Shown here: positions 32,749-40,653 of the stretch, piece by piece
How the letters are laid out: every line of letters starts with the position of its first letter
Numbering within the stretch: position 1 is the first letter of the stretch
Source: Pseudomonadota bacterium
GTDB taxonomy: Bacteria; Myxococcota_A; UBA796; GCA-2862545
Assembly: GCA_023954855.1 (NCBI GenBank)
Contig: JAGSGY010000028.1
Location: 1 to 58,500, forward strand
DNA: 58,500 nt
Direction: 5' to 3'
Made by a program: the position numbers and the translations under genes
The notes under the pieces: model-generated
Seen by the model: only the letters and a program-made list of their open reading frames with translations
Databases searched by the model: none
Told to the model about the DNA's origin: nothing

Positions 32749-34755
32749 CTACTCGGGAGCGTCATCGATGACCGCGCGGAGGTCGTCATAGGCATCGTCT
32801 TCCATGGCCGAGAATCCCGTGATTCGCTCGAGATCGCCGAGTCGATCGGCGCCGACCGCATCCTGCGGGCTGAAGGCCAAGAGAGCCGCGCGCACGGCCT
32901 CGGCCTCTTCGGGGTCCGCCCCGAGGGACACAATCGCATCGTGCGGCGTGCGGCCGGTGATCATCAGTGTTCGCGCAGTCGACACCGTCACGCCGATCTC
33001 GTCGGCAGTACGAACGGCGCCCGAGTAGGTCGCAGCCAGTTCGCACTTGCCGTCGATGAGATCGCGGAGGACCTGGTGGTGGTTGCCGCTCTCGAAGAGG
33101 ACAAAGTCGGTCTCGGGGTCAAGGCCGGCCTGGCGCATGCGGTAGGTCGGCAGCACGAAGCCGGAGGTGCTCGCGGGGTCCGGGTAACAGAAGCGCCCTC
33201 CGACCAGGTCCTCGAGGCCCTTGGCCTTCGACTCTCCAGGCACGAGCAGCACACTGTCATGACCAGTGCTGTGGTCGAAGACCTTCATGGCCAGTAGCTC
33301 AAGGTCAGGGTGCTTCCGCTTGGTCTGCACGTACAGGTTCGGAGGAAGTGACGCGTACTGGGCGCTACCGGTACCGAGGTGCATCGCGGCCTGGTGGTAG
33401 CTCTCGACGATCGGCATCGCGACAGGTCGATTCAGCGCTGTCTCGAGGTAGCGGCGCAGGGGTTCGAGTTCGGCTGCGTAGGCCTCTTTGTCGAGAACCT
33501 CCGGGAAGACCAGTGTGATCTCCTCGCCCTCGGTCGGCGACACGTACGTATCGACCACCGGCGCGGTCCGGTAGATCTGCACCAACAGCAGAATGACCAG
33601 GACCCCAACGAGAGTGAGGATGACTCCAGTCACCGCTGCGGCACCCATCATGCCCACCGCCGAGGTGGTGGCCACACTTCCGCCGCGGGTCAGCGTCGTG
33701 GCATTGGTCGCATCTGTCGCGCCGCTCGCACTGCGCTCAAGCGCCACACCGACAGCACTCTGACGAGCCTTGTGGTGCTCACCAAGAACGGTGGCGATGA
33801 AGCGCGCCGTCTGGTCCTGGTCGATGAGCACATCGGACACCCGGGCGGCATCGAGAATCGCGCGCTGCATCGCTGCGGCAGTCTCGAAGCGGTCGTCCCG
33901 CTTCGCCGCGAGGGCTCGGTCGATGACCGCGACCAGGGCTTCCGGAACGTCGGGTCGGACCTCGGCGAGGGAACGCCGTTTGCCGGTGACGATCGCCTGA
34001 AGGGTCCCGAGCTCGGTCTTGGCCGAGAACAGCTTCTCGCCGGCGAGCAGCTCCCAGAGCACGGTACCGAGAGTGAAGATATCGCTGCGACGGTCGAGGT
34101 CTTCTTGGTGGCACTGCTCCGGGGACATGTAGGAGAGCTTGCCCTTCAGCACCCCCGTACGCGTTCGCTCACCTTGCTCACTCGCCTTGACGATGCCGAA
34201 GTCGAGCAGCTTCACGTGCCCGCCCGCCGTCACCATCAAGTTGTGCGGGGTCAGGTCTCGGTGCACCAGCCCAAGCCGACGACCGGAGCTGTCCATCGCT
34301 TCGTGCACTGCGTGCGAACCAGCGCAGGCTTGGGAGACCAGGTTGACCGCGACGCCAATCGGGATCGGGAGGTCCGCCGCGTCTGCCCCGCGCACCAGGT
34401 CGCGCAGGGTCGAGCCGTCGACGTACTCCATGGCGATAAAGGGTAGCCCTTCCGCCTCATCGAGTTCGAAGATCTGGACCACGTTCGGGTGGTTGACCCG
34501 CGCCTGCACCCGGGCTTCCTGCAGGAACATCCGAATGAAGTCGGGGCGCTCGGCAAGGTGAGGGAGGATCCGCTTGATCACCACCAGGCGTTCAAAGCCG
34601 TGCGAGCCCCTGTCGGAGGCAAGATGCACTTCGGCCATCCCGCCTACAGCGAGCCGCTCTACGAGCAGGTACCGGCCCACGGTCGAAGTGGGCGCCGGAG
34701 TCGGCAATGAGATGGGTGAGCCTCCGCGGTGATTGTATCGAAGGTCGCGTGCCAT
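32749..34755 (-). CDS. Ser/Thr protein kinase with transmembrane helix and PhnD-like periplasmic binding domain
   Basis: The 668-residue protein starts at ATG 34755; an upstream open extension runs antisense to mutY and is rejected. Residues about 27-300 are a Hanks-type kinase: GGMAEVHLA glycine loop, VVIKRILP lysine, VHRDLTPHN catalytic loop, LLDFG metal motif, KLSYMSPEQ activation segment. One membrane helix follows at about 370-400 (VTGVILTLVGVLVILLLVQI). The remaining 265 residues look like a phosphate/phosphonate-type binding protein (PhnD): ITLVFPEVLDKEAYAAELEP, YASLPPNLYVQTKRKHPDLE, DSVLLVPGES, FCYPDPASTSGFVLPTY, DLIDGKCELAATYSG. It is probably a receptor that senses an oxyanion-like ligand outside and signals by phosphorylation inside. 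Ligand and substrates are unknown. Confidence 0.85.
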   Translation of the reverse strand: MARDLRYNHRGGSPISLPTPAPTSTVGRYLLVERLAVGGMAEVHLASDRGSHGFERLVVIKRILPHLAERPDFIRMFLQEARVQARVNHPNVVQIFELDEAEGLPFIAMEYVDGSTLRDLVRGADAADLPIPIGVAVNLVSQACAGSHAVHEAMDSSGRRLGLVHRDLTPHNLMVTAGGHVKLLDFGIVKASEQGERTRTGVLKGKLSYMSPEQCHQEDLDRRSDIFTLGTVLWELLAGEKLFSAKTELGTLQAIVTGKRRSLAEVRPDVPEALVAVIDRALAAKRDDRFETAAAMQRAILDAARVSDVLIDQDQTARFIATVLGEHHKARQSAVGVALERSASGATDATNATTLTRGGSVATTSAVGMMGAAAVTGVILTLVGVLVILLLVQIYRTAPVVDTYVSPTEGEEITLVFPEVLDKEAYAAELEPLRRYLETALNRPVAMPIVESYHQAAMHLGTGSAQYASLPPNLYVQTKRKHPDLELLAMKVFDHSTGHDSVLLVPGESKAKGLEDLVGGRFCYPDPASTSGFVLPTYRMRQAGLDPETDFVLFESGNHHQVLRDLIDGKCELAATYSGAVRTADEIGVTVSTARTLMITGRTPHDAIVSLGADPEEAEAVRAALLAFSPQDAVGADRLGDLERITGFSAMEDDAYDDLRAVIDDAPE

Positions 34756-34772
34756 GGGGTTATCGCCGCCCA

Positions 34773-35855
34773 ATGACTGACGCTGAAACCCTCCGAAGCG
34801 CGCTGTTGGGCTGGTACGACGCCAATGCGAGAGACCTGCCGTGGCGGCAAGCGCCAACCCCATACAACGTGCTCTTGTCCGAAATGATGCTCCAGCAGAC
34901 CCGAGTCGACACGGCGCTGCCGTACTTTCATCGTTTTCTCGATCGATGGCCGACGCTGGCGGATCTCGCTGGCGCGACAGAGGAACAGGTGGTCGAGCAG
35001 TGGGCGGGCCTCGGGTACTACCGAAGGGCGCGTTTCCTACATCGCGCAGCTGTGGCGGCATCGGATCTCGGCGGGCTGCCCAACACCGTAGATGAGCTAC
35101 GCAAGCTCCCCGGCATCGGCCCTTACACGGCGGGAGCGATCGGTTCGATCGCGTTTGGTCTCGTGACCCCGTTGGTGGACGGAAACGTCGAGCGTGTGCT
35201 CTCCAGAGTCGACGATCGAGGCGCAGATCCGCGTTCCAAGGACGGCCGACGGGAGCTCTGGGGGCGGGCCACCGAACTCGTCGATCCCGAGCGACCCGGA
35301 GACTCCAATCAAGCCCTGATGGAGCTGGGGGCCCTGGTCTGCAAGCCCCGCAACCCCAACTGTCCGTCTTGCCCGTGGGAGACCCTCTGCACAGGTCAGT
35401 ACCGAGCCACCGAACTGCCGAAGAAGGCGCCACGCAAGAAGCCCGTTCCCATCCGCGAGGTGGCGGCCATCGTCCGCGGACCTGGGGGTTGGTTGCTTGG
35501 GCGGCGGCCCACCGGAGGCATGCTCGCGGGTCTCTGGGAACCCCTTCGTGTCACGCCGCACGACGGTGAGGGGACGCTGCCCGCGGCAGAGCGTGCACTC
35601 CTCGAGGGTGCCGGGCTCCGCGGCCACGCCAACGCTATCGTCGGAAGCATCGTGCACGTATTCAGCCACCGACGCCTCACTTTGGACCTCGTAGCGGTGG
35701 AGGCTACCGGCGCTCCGACAGCCGGCACCTACGCGGACGCGCGCTGGACGAGTCCAGAGGACGTAGCGCTCTCCTCACTCGCCAAGAAGGCCATCACCGC
35801 CGCCGATGTACCGCAGACGGTGCTCTCCTTCGCAGCGGATTCGGATGGTCACTGA
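34773..35855 (+). CDS. mutY: Adenine DNA glycosylase
   Basis: MutY removes adenine mispaired with 8-oxoguanine. From ATG 34773 the product is 360 residues. Visible are the N-terminal catalytic Glu segment (SEMMLQQTRV), the helix-hairpin-helix LPGIGPYTAGAI, the catalytic Asp in PLVDGNVERVLSR, and the 4Fe-4S loop CKPRNPNCPSCPWETLC with spacing 6-2-5. A C-terminal Nudix-like domain (AAIVRGPGGWLLGRRPTGGM) recognises 8-oxoguanine. Start codons of mutY and the divergent kinase are only 17 bases apart, so their promoters must overlap one another or the kinase coding region. Confidence 0.95.
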   Translation: MTDAETLRSALLGWYDANARDLPWRQAPTPYNVLLSEMMLQQTRVDTALPYFHRFLDRWPTLADLAGATEEQVVEQWAGLGYYRRARFLHRAAVAASDLGGLPNTVDELRKLPGIGPYTAGAIGSIAFGLVTPLVDGNVERVLSRVDDRGADPRSKDGRRELWGRATELVDPERPGDSNQALMELGALVCKPRNPNCPSCPWETLCTGQYRATELPKKAPRKKPVPIREVAAIVRGPGGWLLGRRPTGGMLAGLWEPLRVTPHDGEGTLPAAERALLEGAGLRGHANAIVGSIVHVFSHRRLTLDLVAVEATGAPTAGTYADARWTSPEDVALSSLAKKAITAADVPQTVLSFAADSDGH

Positions 35856-35903
35856 GCCAGCACCGCCCTTCGTCCCGCCAGGTAAGGTGGGCGCGGAGGC
35901 GGC

Positions 35904-36623
35904 GTGGCCACAGCAGCGGCGATCATCATCGGAAACGAGATCCTGTCCGGCAAGTTTGCCGATGAGAACGGCCCCTTCCTGATTGAGAGGCTGCGCGCCA
36001 TCGGGGTGGATCTCGAGCGCATCGTCGTCATCCCCGACGTCGTCGAACGGATCGCCGCTGAGGTACGCCTCGCAGCGGGAAGCTTCGACTATGTGTTCAC
36101 CTCGGGTGGAGTCGGCCCGACACATGACGACCTCACGCTCGAGGCCGTCGCCCGCGGGCTCGACACCGAACTAGAGCAGCGCGAGGAGCTGGTCGAACTG
36201 ATCCGCTCTTTCGGGATGGAGATCACGGCTGCTTCGCTGCGCATGGCCTGCGTTCCGAAGGGGACCGAGCTCCTCCAGGCGGGCCCGAGTCGCTTCCCCG
36301 TGATCCGATGTGGAAACGTGTTCGTCCTTCCCGGAGTGCCAAAGCTGTTTCGCCGGAAGTTCGAAGAGCTCGCGCCGCTGCTTGTGGGAATTCCCATCCG
36401 AACAGCCCGCTTGTTCACAGACGAATACGAGACGGCGATCGCCACGCGCCTGAATGAGGCGGACGCCCAGTTCCCGTCCGTGAGCATTGGCAGCTACCCT
36501 CGGTTCGACGAAGGGGCCCACCACGTGATGGTGACCCTCGAGTCAAGGGACGAGGGAGCGCTCGATCAGGCCGTCGCCCTGCTCGCAGACCAGCTCTCGC
36601 TGATCGCTCCAGTCGAACACTGA
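35904..36623 (+). CDS. CinA-type molybdopterin-binding domain protein
   Basis: The 239-residue product is a single MoaB/CinA N-terminal domain without the C-terminal amidohydrolase half of full CinA. The start GTG 35904 is followed by AAIIIGNEILSGKFADENG, and the central motif TSGGVGPTHDDLTLEAVA is diagnostic. VFVLPGVPKLFRRKFEEL follows. Stand-alone members act in flavin or NAD-related housekeeping (the same domain occurs in eukaryotic FAD synthase), or are annotated as competence/damage-inducible proteins. It lies 48 bases after mutY on the same strand. The precise reaction cannot be read from the sequence. Confidence 0.88.
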   Translation: MATAAAIIIGNEILSGKFADENGPFLIERLRAIGVDLERIVVIPDVVERIAAEVRLAAGSFDYVFTSGGVGPTHDDLTLEAVARGLDTELEQREELVELIRSFGMEITAASLRMACVPKGTELLQAGPSRFPVIRCGNVFVLPGVPKLFRRKFEELAPLLVGIPIRTARLFTDEYETAIATRLNEADAQFPSVSIGSYPRFDEGAHHVMVTLESRDEGALDQAVALLADQLSLIAPVEH

Positions 36624-36740
36624 TCGGACTTCGCGGATGAAGACGGCGTGTCAAACCCTGTCCCGTCGCGTTGCCTGCGACGCAAACGGAAGACACCCTG
36701 AAAGATGTAGGCCTCTTCGAGCGTTCTGTCCGCGAGCCCA

Positions 36741-38264
36741 ATGAACCAAGCGACTGCCACTGCTGCGACCCGACCGCCAACCTCGAGCCGGTGGGCCCTC
36801 CACGCGACCGCGACCTTCTTTGGCGAGCAAGTCGAGGATGTACTGGTTCCCCGCGGAGATGTACTCCAGATCGGCAATAGCGACCTTCTCGCCGTGCCCG
36901 TCCCCGAGGGCGCCCCGTACCTGGCGCGCGTCGAGTTCTCGGGTAGAAACCACGCCAGGGTCCTCGACGGACGCGGCCAGAGCTACGAGCTCGGCACGGA
37001 CAACTCCGTGCGCATCTCCGTGGGCCCCATCGAACTCAAGCTCGAGCTCGTCAGACAATTCCCGCTTCGTCGGCTCGGCGGCGTCCCCGTACTCGGCAGT
37101 CTCGCCTGGCTCTGCGTCGTACTGATGACCTCCTCGCTGACGATGCAGGTCGGCGTGGTGAGCAACCATCTCTGCGACTGGTTCGGCGTGAACTGCCCGG
37201 TGCGGCAGCAGAGTGGCATCCCTGGCGAGACCGCTGATTACCTGACCCGTCTACTTGCGATGGACCTCGAAGGTGCTGACGACGGCGTGCTCGAAAAGCA
37301 CAAGCCAGACGATCTCGAGGAAATGGGCGACGTCTACATGCCCGCGGGCGATGACGGCCCCATGGATGAGATGGGCGGCGCCGAGGAGATCGCCCCGGAG
37401 CCCGACCGCAATCCTGACGTCGATGAGGCTACCGATCCGCTTCCCGAGAAGCAGGAAGAGACCGAGCCGGAGGTCGACCTGGCCGTCGAGGTCGGCGAGC
37501 CTATCGCACCGCCGACCTCCCCCGAAGACGCTATCGAAGAGGGCGTCGCAGACGCGGATGGCGTCGAGGACAGCCTCGAAGAACCGAAAGACCCGACCGT
37601 CGAAGACATCGAAGGTTGGGGGCTTCCAGACTGGTACGACGCGCGCGACAAGGTCCAGGACGACCTCGAGATCGAGATGATGGAGGCCCTCTCCAAGGAG
37701 CGGCTACGCATCGACCCCAACGACCTCGAGGCACTCTCCGTCCTCTCCTACTACCAGTACCTAAAGATGGACTTTGACGCGGCCGAAGAGACTTACGACC
37801 GCTACATCGCCATCGATCCCGAGTCGAGCGCTGGGTACAACAACAAGGCGCTCATCTACAAGCGCCTGGGCGACTACACTCGTGAGGAAGGGCTGTACCG
37901 AGTCGCTCTCGCGCTGCGGCCCAATGATCCCACCGCCATCAACAACCTGGCTGTGAACGTGGCTCACCAGGGTCGCTACGACGAGGCCCTGGCGCTGATG
38001 GCGCAGCTGGAGACTCTGCAGCCAGACGACCCCTACGCCGAGCTACACCGGGCGAAGATCTACGCCGAGATGGGCGAAGAAGAGCTCGCCTACGAGTACA
38101 TCCGCAAGGCACTCGAAGGCATGAAGAAGCTCGACACCCTGCACCACATCGAGTTTCGCCAAGACATTCGCGTCGACCCGAGCTTCGCGAAGATGCGCGC
38201 TGCACGCCGCTTTCGTGAACTGCTGCTCGAGTACTATGGCGACGACACCCCACTGCCCGACTGA
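36741..38264 (+). CDS. TPR membrane protein with acidic linker and possible FHA-like N-terminus
   Basis: The 507-residue protein has three parts. Residues 1-110 form a beta-rich domain (GDVLQIGNSDLLAVPVPEG; ARVLDGRGQSYELG) that recalls an FHA domain by its pattern, but without the canonical phosphothreonine-binding residues I would need to be sure. One membrane helix lies at about 115-140 (LGSLAWLCVVLMTSSLTMQV). A long linker with more than 30% Asp and Glu spans about 165-310. TPR repeats occupy the C-terminal 180 residues (LSYYQYLKMDFDAAEETYDR, NNKALIYKRLGDYTREEGLY). Similar plans occur in myxobacterial motility and envelope proteins. No operon partner is obvious. Confidence 0.75.
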   Translation: MNQATATAATRPPTSSRWALHATATFFGEQVEDVLVPRGDVLQIGNSDLLAVPVPEGAPYLARVEFSGRNHARVLDGRGQSYELGTDNSVRISVGPIELKLELVRQFPLRRLGGVPVLGSLAWLCVVLMTSSLTMQVGVVSNHLCDWFGVNCPVRQQSGIPGETADYLTRLLAMDLEGADDGVLEKHKPDDLEEMGDVYMPAGDDGPMDEMGGAEEIAPEPDRNPDVDEATDPLPEKQEETEPEVDLAVEVGEPIAPPTSPEDAIEEGVADADGVEDSLEEPKDPTVEDIEGWGLPDWYDARDKVQDDLEIEMMEALSKERLRIDPNDLEALSVLSYYQYLKMDFDAAEETYDRYIAIDPESSAGYNNKALIYKRLGDYTREEGLYRVALALRPNDPTAINNLAVNVAHQGRYDEALALMAQLETLQPDDPYAELHRAKIYAEMGEEELAYEYIRKALEGMKKLDTLHHIEFRQDIRVDPSFAKMRAARRFRELLLEYYGDDTPLPD

Positions 38265-38302
38265 GCTGCGGCGCTTGGGCTATGAATGGGGCAGGAGACA
38301 CC

Positions 38303-38782
38303 ATGGGTAAGACCGCCATCTACGCCGGTTCCTTCGACCCGATCACAGTCGGGCACTTGGACATCGTGCAGCGAGCCGCCTCGATCTTCGACCGCGTGAT
38401 CGTGGCCGTTGGAAACAATCCCGCCAAGCGCTACTTCTTCGAACTCGAGCAGCGCGAGGCCTTGGTCCAAGAGGCCGTCGCCGCCAGCACCAACGTAGAG
38501 GTCGTGCGCTTTTCGGGCCTGCTCGTGCACACCTGCCAAGAGCTGGGTGCAGATGTCATTCTGCGAGGACTCCGCTCGGTCTCGGACTTCGAGCCAGAGT
38601 TCCGCTACGGCCTCGCAAACCGAGACCTCTCGGGCATCGAGACCATGTTCCTGATCTCGGACCCTCAGCACCTGTTCGTGAGTTCCTCGATCGTGAAGGA
38701 AATCGCAACCAATGGGGGGGATGTCGCAAAGTACGTCCCCGAGTGCGTGTTGGCCGCCATCCTCGACAAAGAAAGCACGTGA
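38303..38782 (+). CDS. coaD: Phosphopantetheine adenylyltransferase
   Basis: CoaD transfers AMP from ATP to 4'-phosphopantetheine, the penultimate step of coenzyme A synthesis. From ATG 38303 (AGGAG 5 bases upstream) the product is 159 residues, the family norm. The nucleotidyltransferase motif GSFDPITVGHLDIV is at residues 9-22. The pocket segments RGLRSVSDFEPEF and FVSSSIVKEIA are present; most homologues have an Arg where this protein has Lys in the last motif. The stop overlaps the GTG start of the following TPR-thioredoxin gene. Confidence 0.95.
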   Translation: MGKTAIYAGSFDPITVGHLDIVQRAASIFDRVIVAVGNNPAKRYFFELEQREALVQEAVAASTNVEVVRFSGLLVHTCQELGADVILRGLRSVSDFEPEFRYGLANRDLSGIETMFLISDPQHLFVSSSIVKEIATNGGDVAKYVPECVLAAILDKEST

Positions 38783-40647
38783 TCTGGCTCACCCTCGGCC
38801 TCGGCCTCGCGCTGGCAGACGACGACGCTGTGCTTGCGGTCGAACGTGCCAAAGCCGCGCTGCTTGAAGAGCAGTACGAAGAAGCCCTGCATCAAGCCAC
38901 CATCGCGACACAGCTCGATGGCGGTGCCTGGCCCGCACTTCAGGTCTACCTAGACGCCTGCCAGGCGACCGGCGTGCTCGAGCGCTGCGAGGGCGAGTTC
39001 CGCGGCTTTGCCCTCGAAGACCCCATTGCTGCGACGGTGCTCACCTGGCATCGCGTCGACCGCGGCGCAGAGCCAGCATCGAGTCTTGCCTCCCTCGATG
39101 GTCAGGACGCGGATCTGACCGTGCTGGCGCTGGCCGACCTCGCTCTCCGAGACGGGAGCTACCCCGTGGTCGATGTGATGCTCGACGACGTCAGCGACCC
39201 GTTCGGTGAGACGCTCCGCATCCAGAGCCTAATGGACCGAGAGCTCTACAGCGACGCTTCAAGGGTCGCCCGTGCAGCCGCACTCGCGCACCCCGATCAC
39301 CCCGAGATCGCCGCCCGGCTCGTCGAGAGCCGTGAGCGAGGCGTTCGGCGGGCAAAGAAGGCGATCAGCAAGGATCTGAGAGCGACGGCATCCACCACCC
39401 TTGACCCTGTGCTCCTCTGGCGTATTCGCCAGGTCGCGCTCGCCAGTGGCGAGGCCGAGTTCATCGGGCATATCGACGAAAACCTACGCAGGGTGGGGGA
39501 GCTTCCTGGCCTGGCCCGTCTGGCGTGGAGCCCGGTGATGCGAAAGCGCCTCGCCCGGACGCTCTCCTTGACCCGGAGCCCTGAACTTCCCGTCGCCACG
39601 CCCTCTGAGACCCGTGATCTCGCCGCGCACATCGCCGTCGTGTTTCGCGACATGGGACGAATTCCCGAGGCCCTCGCCATCTACGAGGCCGCCCGGGACC
39701 GCTCTGACAGCTCGGCACTCGCCGCCGACCACGCCAACCAGCTTCTGCGGACCCGAAACTACGAGGCGGCCAAGGTCGTCGCGGAAGAGTCACTCGCACT
39801 CGCACTCCGCCCGAGCTCCGAAGATCTAGGACGCATGCACACCCCTGAATGGCGGGCCGAAGTCGGCTTCGCGTACGCAACCTTGGCCACCGCCGAGGCG
39901 GGCCTGGGCGACAAAGAAGCGGCCCTCGAGCACATCACGACGGCCACTCTGCTCGCGCCTTCCGCGGATTGGTTCGCTCTCCGGGGCATGCTTCAGAACC
40001 AGGAGGGCTACTCCGACGCGGCCTTCACCTCCTTTGCGATCGCGCACTCCCTAGGCTCACCATCGCTCGAGGCCATGTCGAGCAACTGGCGAGGTGCCGG
40101 GGACCCGGTCGACGCGGCGATGGCCATCGCCGAGCACTGGGCTGTCACCCAGCAGGGCCAGACAGTGCCCCTCACAGACGAGCTCGATCCCGAGGCACGC
40201 GAGACTCGGCAGAGGCCCCGGGTGGGCGTCCCGTTCCCAGAGTGGTCTGTCGAAGTCGGCGATGTGACCGTCGACTCTGCCTCCACCGAGGGCGAGGTCG
40301 TGGTCCTCTCGTTCTGGGCGTCCTGGTGCGGCCCTTGTCGAGAGGAGCTTCCTGCCCTCGACCGCATCGCCGCGCGCGTGAAGGAAGAAGGTCTCCCCGT
40401 GCGGTTCATCGCGATCTCCACGGATGAACAGGGGCGCGACTACGAGCGGTATCTCGAGAAGTACCCGCTGAAGACCGTCTCGACAGCACTCAACCGGGAC
40501 CTCGCGCAGAGGCTCAGCATTCGCAGCATCCCCACGACCTGGGTCATCGGCCCAGACGGCCGGGCACGCCACAAGCACCTGGGCTACACCCCTGGTAGCG
40601 AGGCACGCCTGGAGACCGAAGTGAGGGAGCTCGCAACAAGCGAGTAG
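38779..40647 (+). CDS. Exported TPR protein fused to a TlpA-type thioredoxin
   Basis: Started at GTG 38779, inside the coaD stop, the product has 622 residues. A short N-terminal hydrophobic stretch (MIWLTLGLGLALAD) looks like a signal peptide. About 450 residues of helical TPR-like repeats follow (KAALLEEQYEEALHQATIAT; AVVFRDMGRIPEALAIYEAA). The C-terminal domain is a TlpA/ResA thioredoxin with active site WASWCGPCREELP (Cys517, Cys520) and the cis-Pro loop SIRSIPTTWVIG. It would reduce or exchange disulfides in the periplasm, with the repeats as a binding platform. That pairing is less common than stand-alone TlpA. Confidence 0.85.
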   Translation: MIWLTLGLGLALADDDAVLAVERAKAALLEEQYEEALHQATIATQLDGGAWPALQVYLDACQATGVLERCEGEFRGFALEDPIAATVLTWHRVDRGAEPASSLASLDGQDADLTVLALADLALRDGSYPVVDVMLDDVSDPFGETLRIQSLMDRELYSDASRVARAAALAHPDHPEIAARLVESRERGVRRAKKAISKDLRATASTTLDPVLLWRIRQVALASGEAEFIGHIDENLRRVGELPGLARLAWSPVMRKRLARTLSLTRSPELPVATPSETRDLAAHIAVVFRDMGRIPEALAIYEAARDRSDSSALAADHANQLLRTRNYEAAKVVAEESLALALRPSSEDLGRMHTPEWRAEVGFAYATLATAEAGLGDKEAALEHITTATLLAPSADWFALRGMLQNQEGYSDAAFTSFAIAHSLGSPSLEAMSSNWRGAGDPVDAAMAIAEHWAVTQQGQTVPLTDELDPEARETRQRPRVGVPFPEWSVEVGDVTVDSASTEGEVVVLSFWASWCGPCREELPALDRIAARVKEEGLPVRFIAISTDEQGRDYERYLEKYPLKTVSTALNRDLAQRLSIRSIPTTWVIGPDGRARHKHLGYTPGSEARLETEVRELATSE

Positions 40648-40653
40648 AAGAAC

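Noticed and set aside
34755-35433. Upstream extension of the kinase gene
   Set aside because: The added 226 codons are antisense to mutY and have no domain character; the ATG at 34755 gives a normal kinase N-terminus.
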